This document shows positions 9,700-19,664 of a DNA stretch of 64,000 nt, in pieces. Each line of letters opens with the position of its first letter. The stretch's first letter is position 1. The position numbers and the translations under genes were made by a program. Source of the DNA: Prorocentrum cordatum (Eukaryota > Sar > Dinophyceae > Prorocentrales > Prorocentraceae); contig CAUYUJ010000725.1 in the NCBI GenBank assembly GCA_963575745.1, positions 1-64,000 on the forward strand. Direction: 5' to 3'. The notes below the pieces were generated by a model that had not been told where the DNA came from, did no database searches, and saw nothing but the letters and a program-made list of their open reading frames with translations.

Positions 9700-10560
9700 G
9701 CAATTTCTCGCACAGTTTCGGGGTTGACACGTGTCACCCGCTGGTCTTGTCCAAACTGAATGATCTGCTGTTGGCTCCCACAATCCCAGTTTCATGATTG
9801 GTCTTTCTCATGCGGTTTCGGGGGTGACACGTGTCACTTGCTGCTTTTCTTAGCTTAATTGGTTCCATGCTGGCTTTTTTCTGTTTTTTTTTATTTTTTT
9901 GATGTTTTTTTTTTTTTGTTTGTTTTTTGTTTTTTTGGCGTTTTTAGTTTGGTGGCATTTGGTGGCTTTTTGGTTTTTTTTTGGCTGTTTGTTTATTTTG
10001 GGCTTTTTTGGCTTCTGTTTTTTCTTTTTTTGGCTTTTTTGTTTTTTTTTGGTTTTTTTTTTTGTTTCTTTTCTTTTTTCTATTTTTTTTTGTTTTTTTG
10101 TTTTTTGATTTTTGGCTGTTTTTTTTCTGTGTTTTCTTTTTTTTGGCGTTTGTCTTTTTTTTTTCTGGCTGCCAGAAGTCCAAATGTGCAATTGGTTTTC
10201 CTCACGCGGTTTCGGGGGTGACGCGTGTCATCCGATGCTTTTGTTTGAGGTTGATTGACCCCATATTTGCCCCAAGACTACGACATTCACACTTGTTTTT
10301 TTCTCACGCGATTTAGGGGGTGACACGTGTCACCCGTTGTTTTTCTGAGGCTGATTGACCCCACGTTGGCTCCCAAACTTTCAATTGTTGTTCCCACGCG
10401 TTTTCGGGCGTGACACGTGTCACCAGCCCAGGCTTGTTGACCCCATGTTGGCTCGCATAGTTTCTAATTCGCAATTCGTCTTTCTCAAACGGCTTCGGGG
10501 GTGACACGTGTCACCCGCTGCTTGTCTGAGCCAAAAGGATCCATGTTGGGTCTCATAGTC
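9700..10560. repeat. ~90-110-bp satellite carrying the palindrome GTGACACGTGTCAC
   Basis: Repeats share (C/T)ACGCGGTTTCGGGGG, then the perfect 14-bp palindrome, then CCCGCTGCTTTTCTGAG and TTGACCCCATGTTGGCTC. Palindrome positions are 9724-9737 (one mismatch), 9824-9837, 10218-10231 (degenerate), 10320-10333, 10410-10423 and 10501-10514. Two more copies are at 12315-12328 and near 12413 (degenerate). The array is interrupted by a T-rich tract at 9868-10170. Confidence 0.9.
9868..10170. repeat. T-rich low-complexity tract
   Basis: Runs of T are broken by G and occasional C/A, interrupting the palindrome satellite. Open frames here (Phe-rich or Lys-rich) are compositional. Confidence 0.95.
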
Positions 10561-10734
10561 TTAAATTCTAGACGCTTCGCGTCTAGCGGTAGGATTGCAG
10601 TTGTCTGCGTGCGCTAGGCAATTTTCGCCTGCGGTTGCGACAAACATATCCCTACCAACCCATCCAGAAACGATACCCAGGCGAGTTGAGGTGATCAGGG
10701 AAGTGCAGGAGCAAAGAGGGGGACGGTCGAACCG

Positions 10735-10890
10735 TGCGAAGGAGGGAGGAGGAGAAGGAGGCTGGATGGATGGATGAGGGTGTGGGGAGAAGGAGGATAA
10801 ATAGGATGAGGAGGATGCGGAGGAGGAGGAGGAGGAGGAGGAGGAAGAGATGGAGTAGGAGGAGGAAGGAGGAGCAGGAGGAGGAGGAGG
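10735..10890. repeat. (GGA)n microsatellite
   Basis: Imperfect GGA/GAA triplet repeats, densest at 10810-10890. Confidence 0.95.
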
Positions 10891-10904
10891 GTAAGCAAAA
10901 TGGG

Positions 10905-11160
10905 CAGAGGTCTCTTGGATGCCTCTCGGAGCCTCTTGGGATATCTCTTGGGCGCTTCATGTTGGCCTCTCGGGGCGTCCTGGGGGTCTCTTTGCGGTCC
11001 TGGGGAGCTCTTGAGCGTCTTGGGTGCCTCGGGAGGCCTCTTGGGGCCGCTTGGGGTCCTCTTGGGGGCCTCCTGATGGCCTTTCTCGGGGCCTCTTGGG
11101 GCCATCTTGGGGCCTCTTTGGGCCTCCTGGGCGCCTCTTGGGGCCATCGTGGAGGAGATC
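10905..11160. repeat. Degenerate CTTGGGG-type short tandem repeats, block 2
   Basis: The same unit type as 6320-6985 (CCTCTTGGGGCC, GCCTCTCGGGGC), with about 20 decayed units. As in block 1, the array is followed by a GGGTCG...GTCCA segment (11283-11310; compare 6987-7012), so array and flank travel together. Confidence 0.8.
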
Positions 11161-12195
11161 GATCAAAGAAGAAGGGGGTTGGCAATTAGCCTTGCCCCCC
11201 TTACGAGGCCAACTTTAGGCCGACACCCTAGTAAAACCAATGATTGTGGCTTCCTCGCCGAGGCCGTTTTGGACCCTCCAATGGGTCGCAGCACCGCCCG
11301 TCCAGGTCCAGGGGACGGGGTATGGGGGAGGGGTCAAGCCACCCGCCCGCCCGCAAGCCGTCTAGCTCACTCCCGCCCGCCCTCCCCACACAGAAGTAAC
11401 ACCCGAGCCTCAGCATGTTCAGCGGTAGTCTTTAGACGGGCAGCTACTGGGAACCAAAAGCCGACCCGAGGTGCGCGGCGCTGGGTCGAGGTGCGCCGCG
11501 CGTGCCAGGGGCGCCACGCGCGCCAGGCACCCCTGGGGCCCGAGCGTGCCAGGCATGCCTGGTGCGCCAGATGCGCCACGTGCTCCACGTGCGCCAGGTG
11601 TGCCGCACACTCCAGCCGCGCCAGGTGCGCCGCGTTCGGGGCACGTGCAGAGTGCGTCAGGCGCGCCTGCACACCTGACAGCGCACATCGGGAAACATGG
11701 CGGCCCCCGCCAATCACTGTGCCTGGTGGGCCTGTGCACAGCAGGCCACGCGCCACCGCCCCCGCCGTCCCTGTCAAAAACCACTTGACACTGATCGCAG
11801 GATGGCCGCGCATGAACCAGATTTAGCCGCGAGGTGCATGTTGTATTGGTTATTTGTCAGGGATGGTAGCCCTGCGCGCAGCACGGGATATGCTGACACC
11901 CCCGCCGTCCTTTTCAAAAACACTACAAAGTGCTCGCGGGCCTCACGAACATGCCTCAAGAATTTGACCCAAAGTGTACTTTGCATGTTTTTGACAGGGA
12001 TGGTGGGGGGGCCGCATCGGGTTGGCCGCGCATGCTCCAAATGTGGAGGCAGAGTGCGGTTTGTATGGTTTTTTGACAGGGATGGTGGTGGGCGGGTCGT
12101 CATGTCGTCATGGTGTCGGCATGGTGTCGGCACGGTGCCTGGTTGGCCCCCAGTGGCCCCCAGTCGCCTGGGGGAGGGGGTGTATATTCATAAGG
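11161..12195. repeat. Non-coding region of GCGCCAGG and GACAGGGATGG repeats
   Basis: 11465-11670 is a decayed array of 9-12-bp (G/T)GCGCCA(C/G)G units. From 11755 to 12100 the motif TTTTTGACAGGGATGGTGG occurs three times forward (about 11855, 11988, 12073) and twice inverted as CCGCCGTCCCTGTCAAAAA (about 11765, 11905). Each forward copy is preceded by similar CATG...TTGTATGG sequence. No gene is recognised. Confidence 0.65.
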
Positions 12196-12201
12196 AACAG
12201 T

Positions 12202-12284
12202 GATAACCCCTCCCCGAAGGCAAAGATTGGGGTTGGAAGAGGAGCCTGCCTAGACCACCTACGCCCAGAGGGCTGGTGGGATGT
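12202..12284 (+). repeat. Interspersed ~90-bp repeat, copy 2
   Basis: It has the same landmarks as the copy at 7022-7115 (GGTTGGAAGAGGA, CTAGACCACCTACGCCCA, GAGGGCTGGTGGGAT). It abuts two units of the palindrome satellite at 12296-12425. Confidence 0.85.
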
Positions 12285-12539
12285 ACGATCGGTTTCTCTC
12301 ACACGGTTTCGGGGGTGACACGTGTCACCCGTTGCTTTTCTGAGGCTGATTGGCGACATGCTGGCTTCTAGAGTTTCGAACTTACAATTGTTTTTCTCGT
12401 GCGGTTTCGGGTGTGTCACGCGTCACCCTGCTGAGGCCTCCTGCATGGTCAGGGCTATTTCCCAGTCAGTGCTTGCACTGAAGGGGTCCTAGCGGATATG
12501 GAAAGATTTGGCGAAAGTTTCCCGCCGATTTTGGTAGCC

Positions 12540-12720
12540 AGCTGGGTTCTGGGTTTCTTGTTCCGGGTTCCTTGGTTCCTGGTTATTGGTTCCAGGCCGA
12601 TTTCGGTGGGTTCCGGGTTCCCGGGTTCCTAGTCGATCCCACGATTCGTTATCGATCTCATGATAGATCTCATTATCCATCTCACTCAAACGATCTCACC
12701 ATCGATCTCATCAAACCATC
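12540..12720. repeat. GGTTCC and GATCTCA short repeats
   Basis: 12540-12625 repeats GGTTCC/GGGTTCC about ten times. 12630-12715 repeats (C/A)GATCTCA about six times. Both are decayed arrays. Confidence 0.8.
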
Positions 12721-12879
12721 CATTGATTGGGTTTTTCTCCTGTGTAATTGCTGACTGTAGTTGCTGGAGCTCTCGACCCCATCGTTTGTATGGTTATCCA
12801 GAGTTTCCGACCCCATGCTGCAATGCTGTGTAGCATAGCAGGTAGCATGTGGGCAGGATGAGCAAAGAGACGGAGAGTG

Positions 12880-13461
12880 CGTCCGCAACCCTCGTTGGCT
12901 CGTGCGCTGACAAGGGCCCGTGCGCGTCTGCGCGCGCTCCGACATGGTAGCGGAGCTGCGGTATGCTTCCTAAGGTCCACCGCAGCTCCAGAGGACCTTC
13001 GCCGAGCGGCTCGGCAGCCGCATTCTCTTCCAGGTCTGGGGCGCCTCAGCACTTGGCCGGCGCCCCCCAGCGCCACCAGCCGCGGCTGCAGCGCCGCGCC
13101 CAGCCTGGTGGTGAGGGCCACCCGTCTGCCCACGATATTGGCCGGAACGCGAGCGCTGCTCAGAGGAGCCGCCTCAGCGTCGCCGCGTGCCGCGTCGGAA
13201 CGCGGAGGCCCGGGGCCTTCGCCACCGACGCTGGGCCACCAAGCTGATCCCGAAGCGCGACCTGGACACTCTGGAGGCTCTGGCGAGCAACATGGGGCGC
13301 GGCGCTACGCTGATCTGGGCATCAGTGTTTGGGACGCGCCTTTTCAGGAGAGCAGGAAACGAATCGCCGCCGCCAGGTCCGAACCGCTGCGGCGTGCCGT
13401 GGTGGAAGGCCGCCCGCACATGGACCAGGAGGAAAGTCTAACCGCGCTAACTGGCACCTAG
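12880..13461 (+). other. Gene-like GC-rich segment, function unknown
   Basis: One plus frame stays open for about 194 codons. It ends in a segment of balanced composition (YADLGISVWDAPFQESRKRI, then AAARSEPLRRAVVEGRPHM). There is no ATG near its 5' end, the first half is Arg/Ala/Pro-rich, and competing frames are open too. It may be an exon or a decayed gene. I cannot name a family. Confidence 0.2.
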
Positions 13462-13960
13462 CCCACCTGCATCTGGCACCTAGGATTCAACCCTCCTGGG
13501 GCTCTCATTCACTTGCTGGGGGGCATGGGATCTAATGGAATTGAACGCGCGATGGGGGCTAAGATCGCATGGATGGGCTAAGATCACATGGAATCCAATC
13601 TGCTGGGGAACGCGCCAGGAAATAATGTCAAGTCAAATATGACTTGCTCCTTTCTTCCTGTTCCTGCTCCTCTCTCTTCCTGGCCCCTCCTCCTGCTCCT
13701 CCTCCTCTCATTTAATAATTGAATATGCGCTTGCCTTGGACAAGCGCATCCCCCTGCCTATAGATGATGCCCCCCCTGGGGCCCTCTTTTTTTTTTTTTT
13801 TTGGGGGGGGGGCGGCGAGGGCACTGGCGTGGTGTTGCTAAAGCCCGCCGATGGAAAGCACAAGAAGATGATTGACGCGTCGTCTTGTTTGCCTTTGAAC
13901 TCGGTACTGTTTTTTGCCCCTAGCCTTCGGGTATAAAAAGCATGGTAGTCGTCTCGTCGT
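13462..13960. other. Non-coding, simple-sequence rich
   Basis: This holds a direct pair GGGCTAAGATC(G/A)CATGGA at 13557-13595, pyrimidine tracts at 13640-13720 and homopolymer T/G runs at 13788-13812. No gene is seen. Confidence 0.5.
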
Positions 13961-13964
13961 CAGG

Positions 13965-14930
13965 GGGAGGCTCCTCATCCTGCTCCTCCTCCTCCTCCTC
14001 CCCCTCCTCCTCCTCCCCCCCCCTTTCCCCCCCCCTCTTACTCCCTATCTATGTCTCTTCCACCTTTTCTCCCAAATTCGCTGCGGCAACCAGGCGCCGT
14101 CTGTCCGCTTATACCCTAGCTCCGGCGGCGCCCGCGGCGGCGGCGCCCCGCCGAAACTTAGCCCCCCGCCCCCCCCTCGCCCTTCACGCGAGCGCGCCCG
14201 CGCTCGAAGGCCACGGTGACGGCGGCCCCCCCCAGGGGCAACTGGGCTTCGTCGAAGCCTGGGGGAGGGGGGCAGCAGCAGCAGCAGGCGAGGGGGGGGG
14301 GGAGGAGGAGCCAAGTTGGGGGGGGCGAGGAGGACGAGAAGGAGGAGGACGAGGAGGACGAGGAGGACGAGGAGATGGAGATGGAAGACAGGGGGGACAG
14401 CAGCAGGGGCCCCCCCCTCATCACTCTGCCTGGAACGAACTACGCCCCCTCATCATCTGCCTCCTCTTCTTTTTCCCCTCCTCCTCCTCCTCCTCCTCTT
14501 CACCTCCTCATCACATCATCATCCCCTCTCATCGTCTTCCTCCTCCACCTCCTCCTCCTGCCCGTCCACTCCTCCTCCCCCCCTGTCCTCGTCATCATCC
14601 CCCTTGTCCTCCTCCTCCTTATCCTCCTCCCTCCCCCCATCCTCCTCCTCCTATTTCTCTTCCGACCCCTCACGTTCCTGCTCCTCCTCTTTCCCCCTCT
14701 CCTCGTCCTCCTCGTCCTCTTCCTCCTCCTTCTCCTCCTCCTCCCTCCTCCTCACCTCGTCCTCCTCCCTCCTCCTCCTCCCTCCTCGTCCTCCTCCTCC
14801 ACCTTGTCCTCGTCCTCCTCGTTCTCGCCCTCGTCCTCGTCGTCGTCGCCCTCCTCCTCCTCCTCCTTCTCCTCCTCCCCCTCCTCCCTCCCCCTCCTCG
14901 CCCCCCAGCCGCCCGCGAGCCCTGGTGGCG
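13965..14930. repeat. (TCC)n / (GGA)n low-complexity region
   Basis: Imperfect TCC triplets at 13975-14045 and 14440-14900, with a GGA block at 14285-14385 on the opposite strand sense. The 3' part underlies the acidic C-terminal tail of the minus-strand phosphatase-like frame. Confidence 0.9.
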
Positions 14931-15784
14931 CCTGCCGCAGCCGCATGCCTTAGCGCCTCGCCCTCGTTCTCCCAGAGCTTCTCGAGTTTCGCGATGTCCT
15001 CCATGGCGCGCGAGTTGCCAGGTGGGAGGGCCTGGGGGCGGCTCGCGCGCGCGAGGCGCACCGCTTGCTCAACCCTCATTAGCCCCATGGCGCAGAGACA
15101 CACAGCAGCCACGCACGCCGACCGGCACTTCCCCTGGCGGCAGAAGATGAGCACCTTAGCCCCACGCGGCGCCGCAGCCAGGGTTCTTATCGCACCCCTC
15201 AGCTGCTGCGCGACCCCGCGGTAATTCCACGATGCTGGCAAGTGGACTGGGCCCCTTAGCCCCGCCGCCCACTGCCGCCCCCCGCCCCCAGGCCCGTCGC
15301 CGAGGCAGTCCACCAGGATGTCCCAGTCCAAGCTATTAGCCCTATCCTGCACAGCCGCCGCGCCGCCGAGCCACCAGTTCATGCCCCACCCCGTCAAGAG
15401 CTTCGATGGAATGAGATTATTCGGATAAGTCGACAGCCAGTGCACGCGCGGCAAGGTCGCGAGACGGCTGTCTTCCTCGACCACCGCCGCCCACTGGCGC
15501 CGCCGGTGCTCCGCGCTTAGCGCCTCCAAGACCCGGGTCTCCAGCTGGTCCTCGCGAGGTGGCCAGGCAGGGGGGGTGATGTCTAGCCCCAGGTTTGTAG
15601 CAGGCGGCCGGCCCATCCTCCCCCTACTACCCCAGGTTGTTGGTAGCAAGCGGCCTCTGGGAGAGGAGGGGCCCAGGGTTAAGGGGGAGCTACCTACCAG
15701 CCCCCCCTTGTCTTTCCCAACCAGCAAGTCCTGCTGCGATTGCGGATCGGACCACCCAGGCACCGGGGCGTCGCCGATCAGCAT
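14651..15784 (-). CDS. Tyrosine-phosphatase-like protein with Glu/Gly-rich tail
   Basis: The minus frame starts at the ATG at 15782-15784; an in-frame stop lies just upstream (about 15800). The central part is non-repetitive and well structured (HWLSTYPNNLIPSKLLTGWG, DWDILVDCLGDG). It contains KVLIFCRQGKCRSACVAAVC, which fits the C-x5-R loop of protein tyrosine and dual-specificity phosphatases (Cys codon about 15140, Arg codon about 15122). Those enzymes hydrolyse phosphotyrosine or phosphoserine through a cysteinyl intermediate. The residue before the Cys is Phe, where most family members have His, so activity is uncertain. A helix follows (EQAVRLARASRP), as expected. From about residue 290 the protein becomes poly-Glu/Gly/Arg, encoded by the GGA repeat tract, so the true C-terminus is doubtful. 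Neighbours are repeats only. Confidence 0.55.
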   Translation of the reverse strand: MLIGDAPVPGWSDPQSQQDLLVGKDKGGLVGSSPLTLGPSSPRGRLLPTTWGSRGRMGRPPATNLGLDITPPAWPPREDQLETRVLEALSAEHRRRQWAAVVEEDSRLATLPRVHWLSTYPNNLIPSKLLTGWGMNWWLGGAAAVQDRANSLDWDILVDCLGDGPGGGGRQWAAGLRGPVHLPASWNYRGVAQQLRGAIRTLAAAPRGAKVLIFCRQGKCRSACVAAVCLCAMGLMRVEQAVRLARASRPQALPPGNSRAMEDIAKLEKLWENEGEALRHAAAAGATRARGRLGGEEGEGGGGGGEGGGGGGRRRRGRGRERGGRGQGGGGGRGGRRRREEDEVRRREEEEKEEEEDEEDEERGKEEEQEREGSEEK

Positions 15785-15799
15785 GTCGTACGCCACCTT

Positions 15800-16220
15800 C
15801 TAGCCCGCCCAACGAGCCGCCGCCCCCCCCTGCCTCGACCCCGCGCCACCGCCAACCGCCATGGGAGGCGGGGGGGGGCGGCGGCTGCTGCGGGGGAGGG
15901 GGGGGGGGGCGGCAGTGATTATTAGCCCCAGCAACAACGCCTTCTCGAGCGACGCCTGCGCGCCACCAGTCGCCGGCAGGCCCAGCAGCGCCCGCCCAGC
16001 GCTGCCCACCTGGGCCACAGGGAGGGCAGGGCGAAGAAGCAGCCCGCCGCCGCCGCTGCTGCTCGCCGCCGCCGCCAACCGCCGCCGCCGCCACCACCAC
16101 CACTACTGCCGCCCCGCCCCAGTCACTGCCGCTCTGCTACCGCCACTGCCGCCGCTCCCGCCACCAGCGCCGCCGCTCCAACGCCACCGCGACTATTGCC
16201 GCCGCCCTCTGGCCGCAGGT
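15800..16220. other. GC-rich region with (CCG)n blocks
   Basis: (GCCGCC)n-like and (CCA)n-like blocks, poly-G at 15895-15910 and no convincing gene. The minus frame upstream of the phosphatase-like ATG may hold further exons, but I see no splice signals that decide it. Confidence 0.5.
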
Positions 16221-16232
16221 GGTCTGTCTACT

Positions 16233-16322
16233 AGCGAATCCCACCGGCCCTTTAGGGCGTAGGTGGCCTAAAGAGTTTCCTCTTCCAACCTCCTTCTTCC
16301 CCTTGGGAGGGTTTTTTTTACC
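16233..16322 (-). repeat. Interspersed ~90-bp repeat, copy 3 (inverted)
   Basis: This is the reverse complement of the 7022 and 12202 copies: ATCCCACCGGCCCTTTAGGG, CGTAGGTGG, then TTCCTCTTCCAACCTCCTTC. Confidence 0.85.
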
Positions 16323-16394
16323 CCTCCCCCTCCTACCCCCTCCCCTGGACCTGGTTTTTTACCTCTCCCCCTCCCCCCCCCCCCTGGACCTATA

Positions 16395-16436
16395 CAAACT
16401 TATATATATGATTTATTAATATATATATAATGTCTG

Positions 16437-16469
<33 letters not shown>

Positions 16470-16485
16470 TTTATATATATACATA
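16395..16485. repeat. (TA)n microsatellite
   Basis: Imperfect TATATA tract with short interruptions. Confidence 0.95.
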
Positions 16486-16840
16486 ATCTAGGGTACGGCG
16501 AGAGGGTAGAGGCGTCGTAGGCGGGGAGTTGCTTGCCGCGGGGTTTGCCGAGATAAGGGTTTGGCCGATTGTTTAGAGCGCCAAAGATTGCCCAAGATGG
16601 CGAAAGGACGAGGGCCGCCAGTGATGCCCCCAGATGGCCTCCTCCTCCGTCCCACCGCGCCGCAGATCGCCAGATACGGCTTCCAACATGCTCCGAGGTG
16701 CCCTGCCTGAGAAATGTTGTCGCGTACTTTCAGGGCCCTCCTCCGAGAAGCAATGTTTTATGTTGCGTTCCCGCTATGAAAAATACTGATATTATTTAGT
16801 CAAAGCCGCCCAGGAAGCGAAATCGATCGTCCCGGAGAGA
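16486..16840. other. Unique non-coding sequence
   Basis: Nothing recognisable. A short plus frame (76 codons from 16569) has no motif and no supporting context. Confidence 0.4.
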
Positions 16841-16841
16841 G

Positions 16842-16905
16842 GAGTGTGCGTGTGTGTGTGTGTGAGTGTGTGTGTGTGTGTGTGTGCGTGCATGCGTGCG
16901 TGCGT

Positions 16906-16939
<34 letters not shown>

Positions 16940-17160
16940 TTGTATGTGTGCGCGTGCGTGTGCGCGTGCGTGCGTGCGTGCGTGTGCGCGCGTGTGTGTC
17001 CTGGGTGGGGGGGGTGGTGTGTGTGTGTGTGTGCGTGTGTGTGTGTGTGTGTGTGCGTGTGTGTGTGTGTGTGTGTGTTTGTATTTGTGTTTGTATGTGT
17101 GCATGTGTGTGCGCGCGTGTGTGTGTGTGTGCGTGTGCGTGTGTGCGTGTGTGGGTGGGG
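16842..17160. repeat. (TG)n microsatellite with TGCG variants
   Basis: Imperfect TG/CG dinucleotide tract in two blocks separated by CTGGGTGGGGGGGGTGG near 17000. Apparent Cys/Val and His/Thr frames on both strands are artefacts. Confidence 0.95.
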
Positions 17161-17419
17161 GGGGGAAGGGGTCTTTAAGCCCCCCGCACACCGCCACCAC
17201 CGCCACCACCACCACCACCGCTGCATCTGATTGATCGATGCCCACAGGAAGGCGGCCCCAAGAGGCCCCCCCAATACTCTGAGCAAGAGGGGGGTTCCAT
17301 GGAGAGGGCCCCCAGTGGGCTCGCTGCTGACCCTCGCTCCTCGCTATCCCCTCCCCCTTGTTGCGGCGTCCAATGCGACGCTGCGACAGTGGGGGCGCAG
17401 CAGGCGGGCATCCCGCGCC

Positions 17420-17575
17420 CCCGCCATCCTCCTCCTCCTCCTCCTCCTCCTCCTCCCCCTCCTCCTCCTCCTCCTCCGCCTCCTCCTCCTCCACCTCCAA
17501 TCCCCGTTGCCTCTTGTGTCTCGGCCTCCCCTTCCTCCTCCTCCTCCTCCCCCTCCTCCCACCACCTCCTTCTCT
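17420..17575. repeat. (TCC)n microsatellite
   Basis: Imperfect TCC triplets in several blocks; not coding evidence. Confidence 0.95.
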
Positions 17576-17646
17576 TCCTCGTCGCCCCGCGCAGCTTGCG
17601 CTGCTTCCCCGCGGCCGTTTTGGCTCGCGCAGCGATCTCAGCGTAG

Positions 17647-18876
17647 ATGGCCAGTCTTGGAGATGAGCTGCTGGGGCTATTGCTGTCGGGCGATGGTGGC
17701 GGTGTTCAGCGGCCAGCTCGCCCGGCGCTAAGCAGGGCCAGGCTTGGAGATCAACTGCTGGGGCTACTGCTGTCGGACGACGAGGGCGCGGAGGAGCAGG
17801 CAGCCCGCCCGGGGCTCGCGCGCTGGACTGCCGCGTCGCCAGCGCCGGCCGCTGAGCCGGCGCCGGCATCTGTACTGCTGGCGCCTGCAGCTGCATCGTC
17901 GGCGCCAGGCGTCGTCCGCGCAGTGCGCAGCCGCGCTTTCACTTCGCCTGCCTCGCCTGCGAGGCCGCCGCGCCTCGCTGCAGCCACGCCTGAGCCATGG
18001 TTCGCTGCAGGCCTGCTGGCCAGAAGTCCCCAGCTGGATGATGGCGACGCTGCAGCTCGCAGGCAGCGTCGACGACAGGTGCGTCGTCGTTTGAAGGACT
18101 GCCTCAACATTGTTGGGGCTAACAGTGGCATTGCGACCAACGCGACTGCTGGGGCTAATAACGCTAACAGCGGGGCAGACGCTGGAGGGGGGGCCGACGC
18201 AGCTGCCACAGCAGGCGCTGGAGCTGACGTGGCTGGCGCGGTTGGGGCTAACCGCGCCGACAGATGGGCTTGCACTGTAGGAGGGGCCAGCAGCGCGGCT
18301 GACGCGGCCAGCGCTGCAGCAGCCCACGTGGCAGGCGCAGCCCGCGCTGCCGGGGCTGGCGGCGTGGCTGCCGCTGGCCCCGCGGCGGTCGCCGAGCGCG
18401 CCCCCCCCTGGTCAGTGGGCGCAGGCGCGCCGGACGTCGTGGCAGACGTGGTGGAGGACGACGTGGGGGACGTGGGCGCGGCGGACGCAGTGCCCGTGGA
18501 GGACGCAGGCTTGGCAGCGGCGACAGCGGCGGCCGCCGGCGGAGCGACTGCTGGATCCTCGTTCGCTTCCTTTTTCGGAAGGTGGGCCCGCCCCCTCGCT
18601 CCAGAAGAACGACGCGAGCTTCAGGCGGTCTGTTTTTCGGGCGGCATTGTCGCGCCGCGCGCGGGGAGCCACGACAGGAGAAGAAGGGGCCCTGAGGAAG
18701 CCCTCCGAGAGGGGCATCCTCAGGGCTCGCAGCATGATTTTTTCTTCGCCTTGCGAGCAATGCCACCCGCTTTACTGACCGCCAGAGATCTACAATGGGA
18801 ATATGCCCGAGCGATAGCCTCGACGTCATTGCGCGCGCCACGCGTCTTCATGCTGAGATCGTCGCGACGGACCTAG
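17647..18876 (+). CDS. Hypothetical Ala/Gly-rich protein
   Basis: The frame runs 409 residues from an ATG at 17647. The N-terminus contains two copies of the helix LGD(E/Q)LLGLLLS-x-D (residues ~4-16 and ~32-44), encoded by an internal duplication of about 84 bp. Residues ~140-155 are a basic cluster (RRQRRRQVRRR). The middle is Ala/Gly/Val-rich low complexity. The last ~90 residues (SFASFFGRWARPLAPEERRELQAVCF..., then LLTARDLQWEYARAIAST) are better balanced. No known domain is visible. Open frames on the opposite strand compete, so coding is plausible but not proven. Confidence 0.4.
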   Translation: MASLGDELLGLLLSGDGGGVQRPARPALSRARLGDQLLGLLLSDDEGAEEQAARPGLARWTAASPAPAAEPAPASVLLAPAAASSAPGVVRAVRSRAFTSPASPARPPRLAAATPEPWFAAGLLARSPQLDDGDAAARRQRRRQVRRRLKDCLNIVGANSGIATNATAGANNANSGADAGGGADAAATAGAGADVAGAVGANRADRWACTVGGASSAADAASAAAAHVAGAARAAGAGGVAAAGPAAVAERAPPWSVGAGAPDVVADVVEDDVGDVGAADAVPVEDAGLAAATAAAAGGATAGSSFASFFGRWARPLAPEERRELQAVCFSGGIVAPRAGSHDRRRRGPEEALREGHPQGSQHDFFFALRAMPPALLTARDLQWEYARAIASTSLRAPRVFMLRSSRRT

Positions 18877-19260
18877 GCCCATTGTTGGGCGTTAGCGCTA
18901 ACGAGTTGCGATGGCGGGTGGGCGAGACCCTCCGCCGCCACTGCGCGGGGCTAAGGGGCGCGTACATTGGTTCCTCATCTGACCCTGAGTGGCGGTGGCG
19001 GGGCGGGCCGAGCTGGAGGTCAGGGCGCCGCGGGTGGATGGATGGCCACTGCCTTCGATGGAGGAAGATGGTCGTCCCTCGGCTCGTGGCCCGACGCAGA
19101 GGCGGCGGCGCTGGAGGAGGTGGCCATAATTGCGGGGCGGTCGTCGCTGGGGGGGGGCCCGGAGAACGTCGCGGACGACGCGAGGGGGCTTGAGGTCAGG
19201 CGCCATCCAGGGTATAGTTGCATTTACATATGTGTCCAGCGGCGGACCGAGTGAATTGAA
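18877..19260. other. Spacer before the LINE tail
   Basis: GC-rich sequence without a recognised gene. It contains one GCGTTAGCGCTAACG palindrome (about 18889-18903) and a GGGGCTAAGG motif near 18948. Confidence 0.4.
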
Positions 19261-19261
19261 A

Positions 19262-19403
19262 TGGAGGGTGGAGATAGGGAGAGACCGGGGAGAGAGACAG
19301 GAAGAGAGATAGAGAGGGAGAGTGAGAGAGAAAAAAAGAGAGAGATAGGGGGAGAGAAAAAGGGAGAGAGAGAGAGAGAGGGGGGGGAGGGAGAGAGAGG
19401 AGA

Positions 19404-19455
<52 letters not shown>

Positions 19456-19464
19456 GAGAGAGGG

Positions 19465-19544
<80 letters not shown>

Positions 19545-19621
19545 AAGAGAAAGAGAAAGAGAGAGAGAGAGAGAGAGTGAGCGAGAGAGAGATGACGATG
19601 ATGAGAGAGAGAAGAGGAGGG

Positions 19622-19662
<41 letters not shown>
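19262..19662. repeat. (GA)n tract at the 3' end of LINE copy A/B
   Basis: About 400 bp of imperfect GA with GGGA and AAAGA variants. It abuts the 3' end of the minus-strand LINE, so from the element's viewpoint it is a (CT)n tail or a (CT)n target. A shorter tract of the same composition (47734-47857) abuts the 3' end of copy C. Confidence 0.9.

Positions 19663-19664
<2 letters not shown>

Noticed and set aside
10525-10545. Minus-strand TTTTGGCTCA resembling the spliced leader
   Set aside because: It lies in a position of the palindrome satellite where other units have unrelated bases, so the match is coincidental.
16796-17230. His/Thr-rich and Cys/Val-rich frames over the (TG)n tract
   Set aside because: Dinucleotide repeat artefact.
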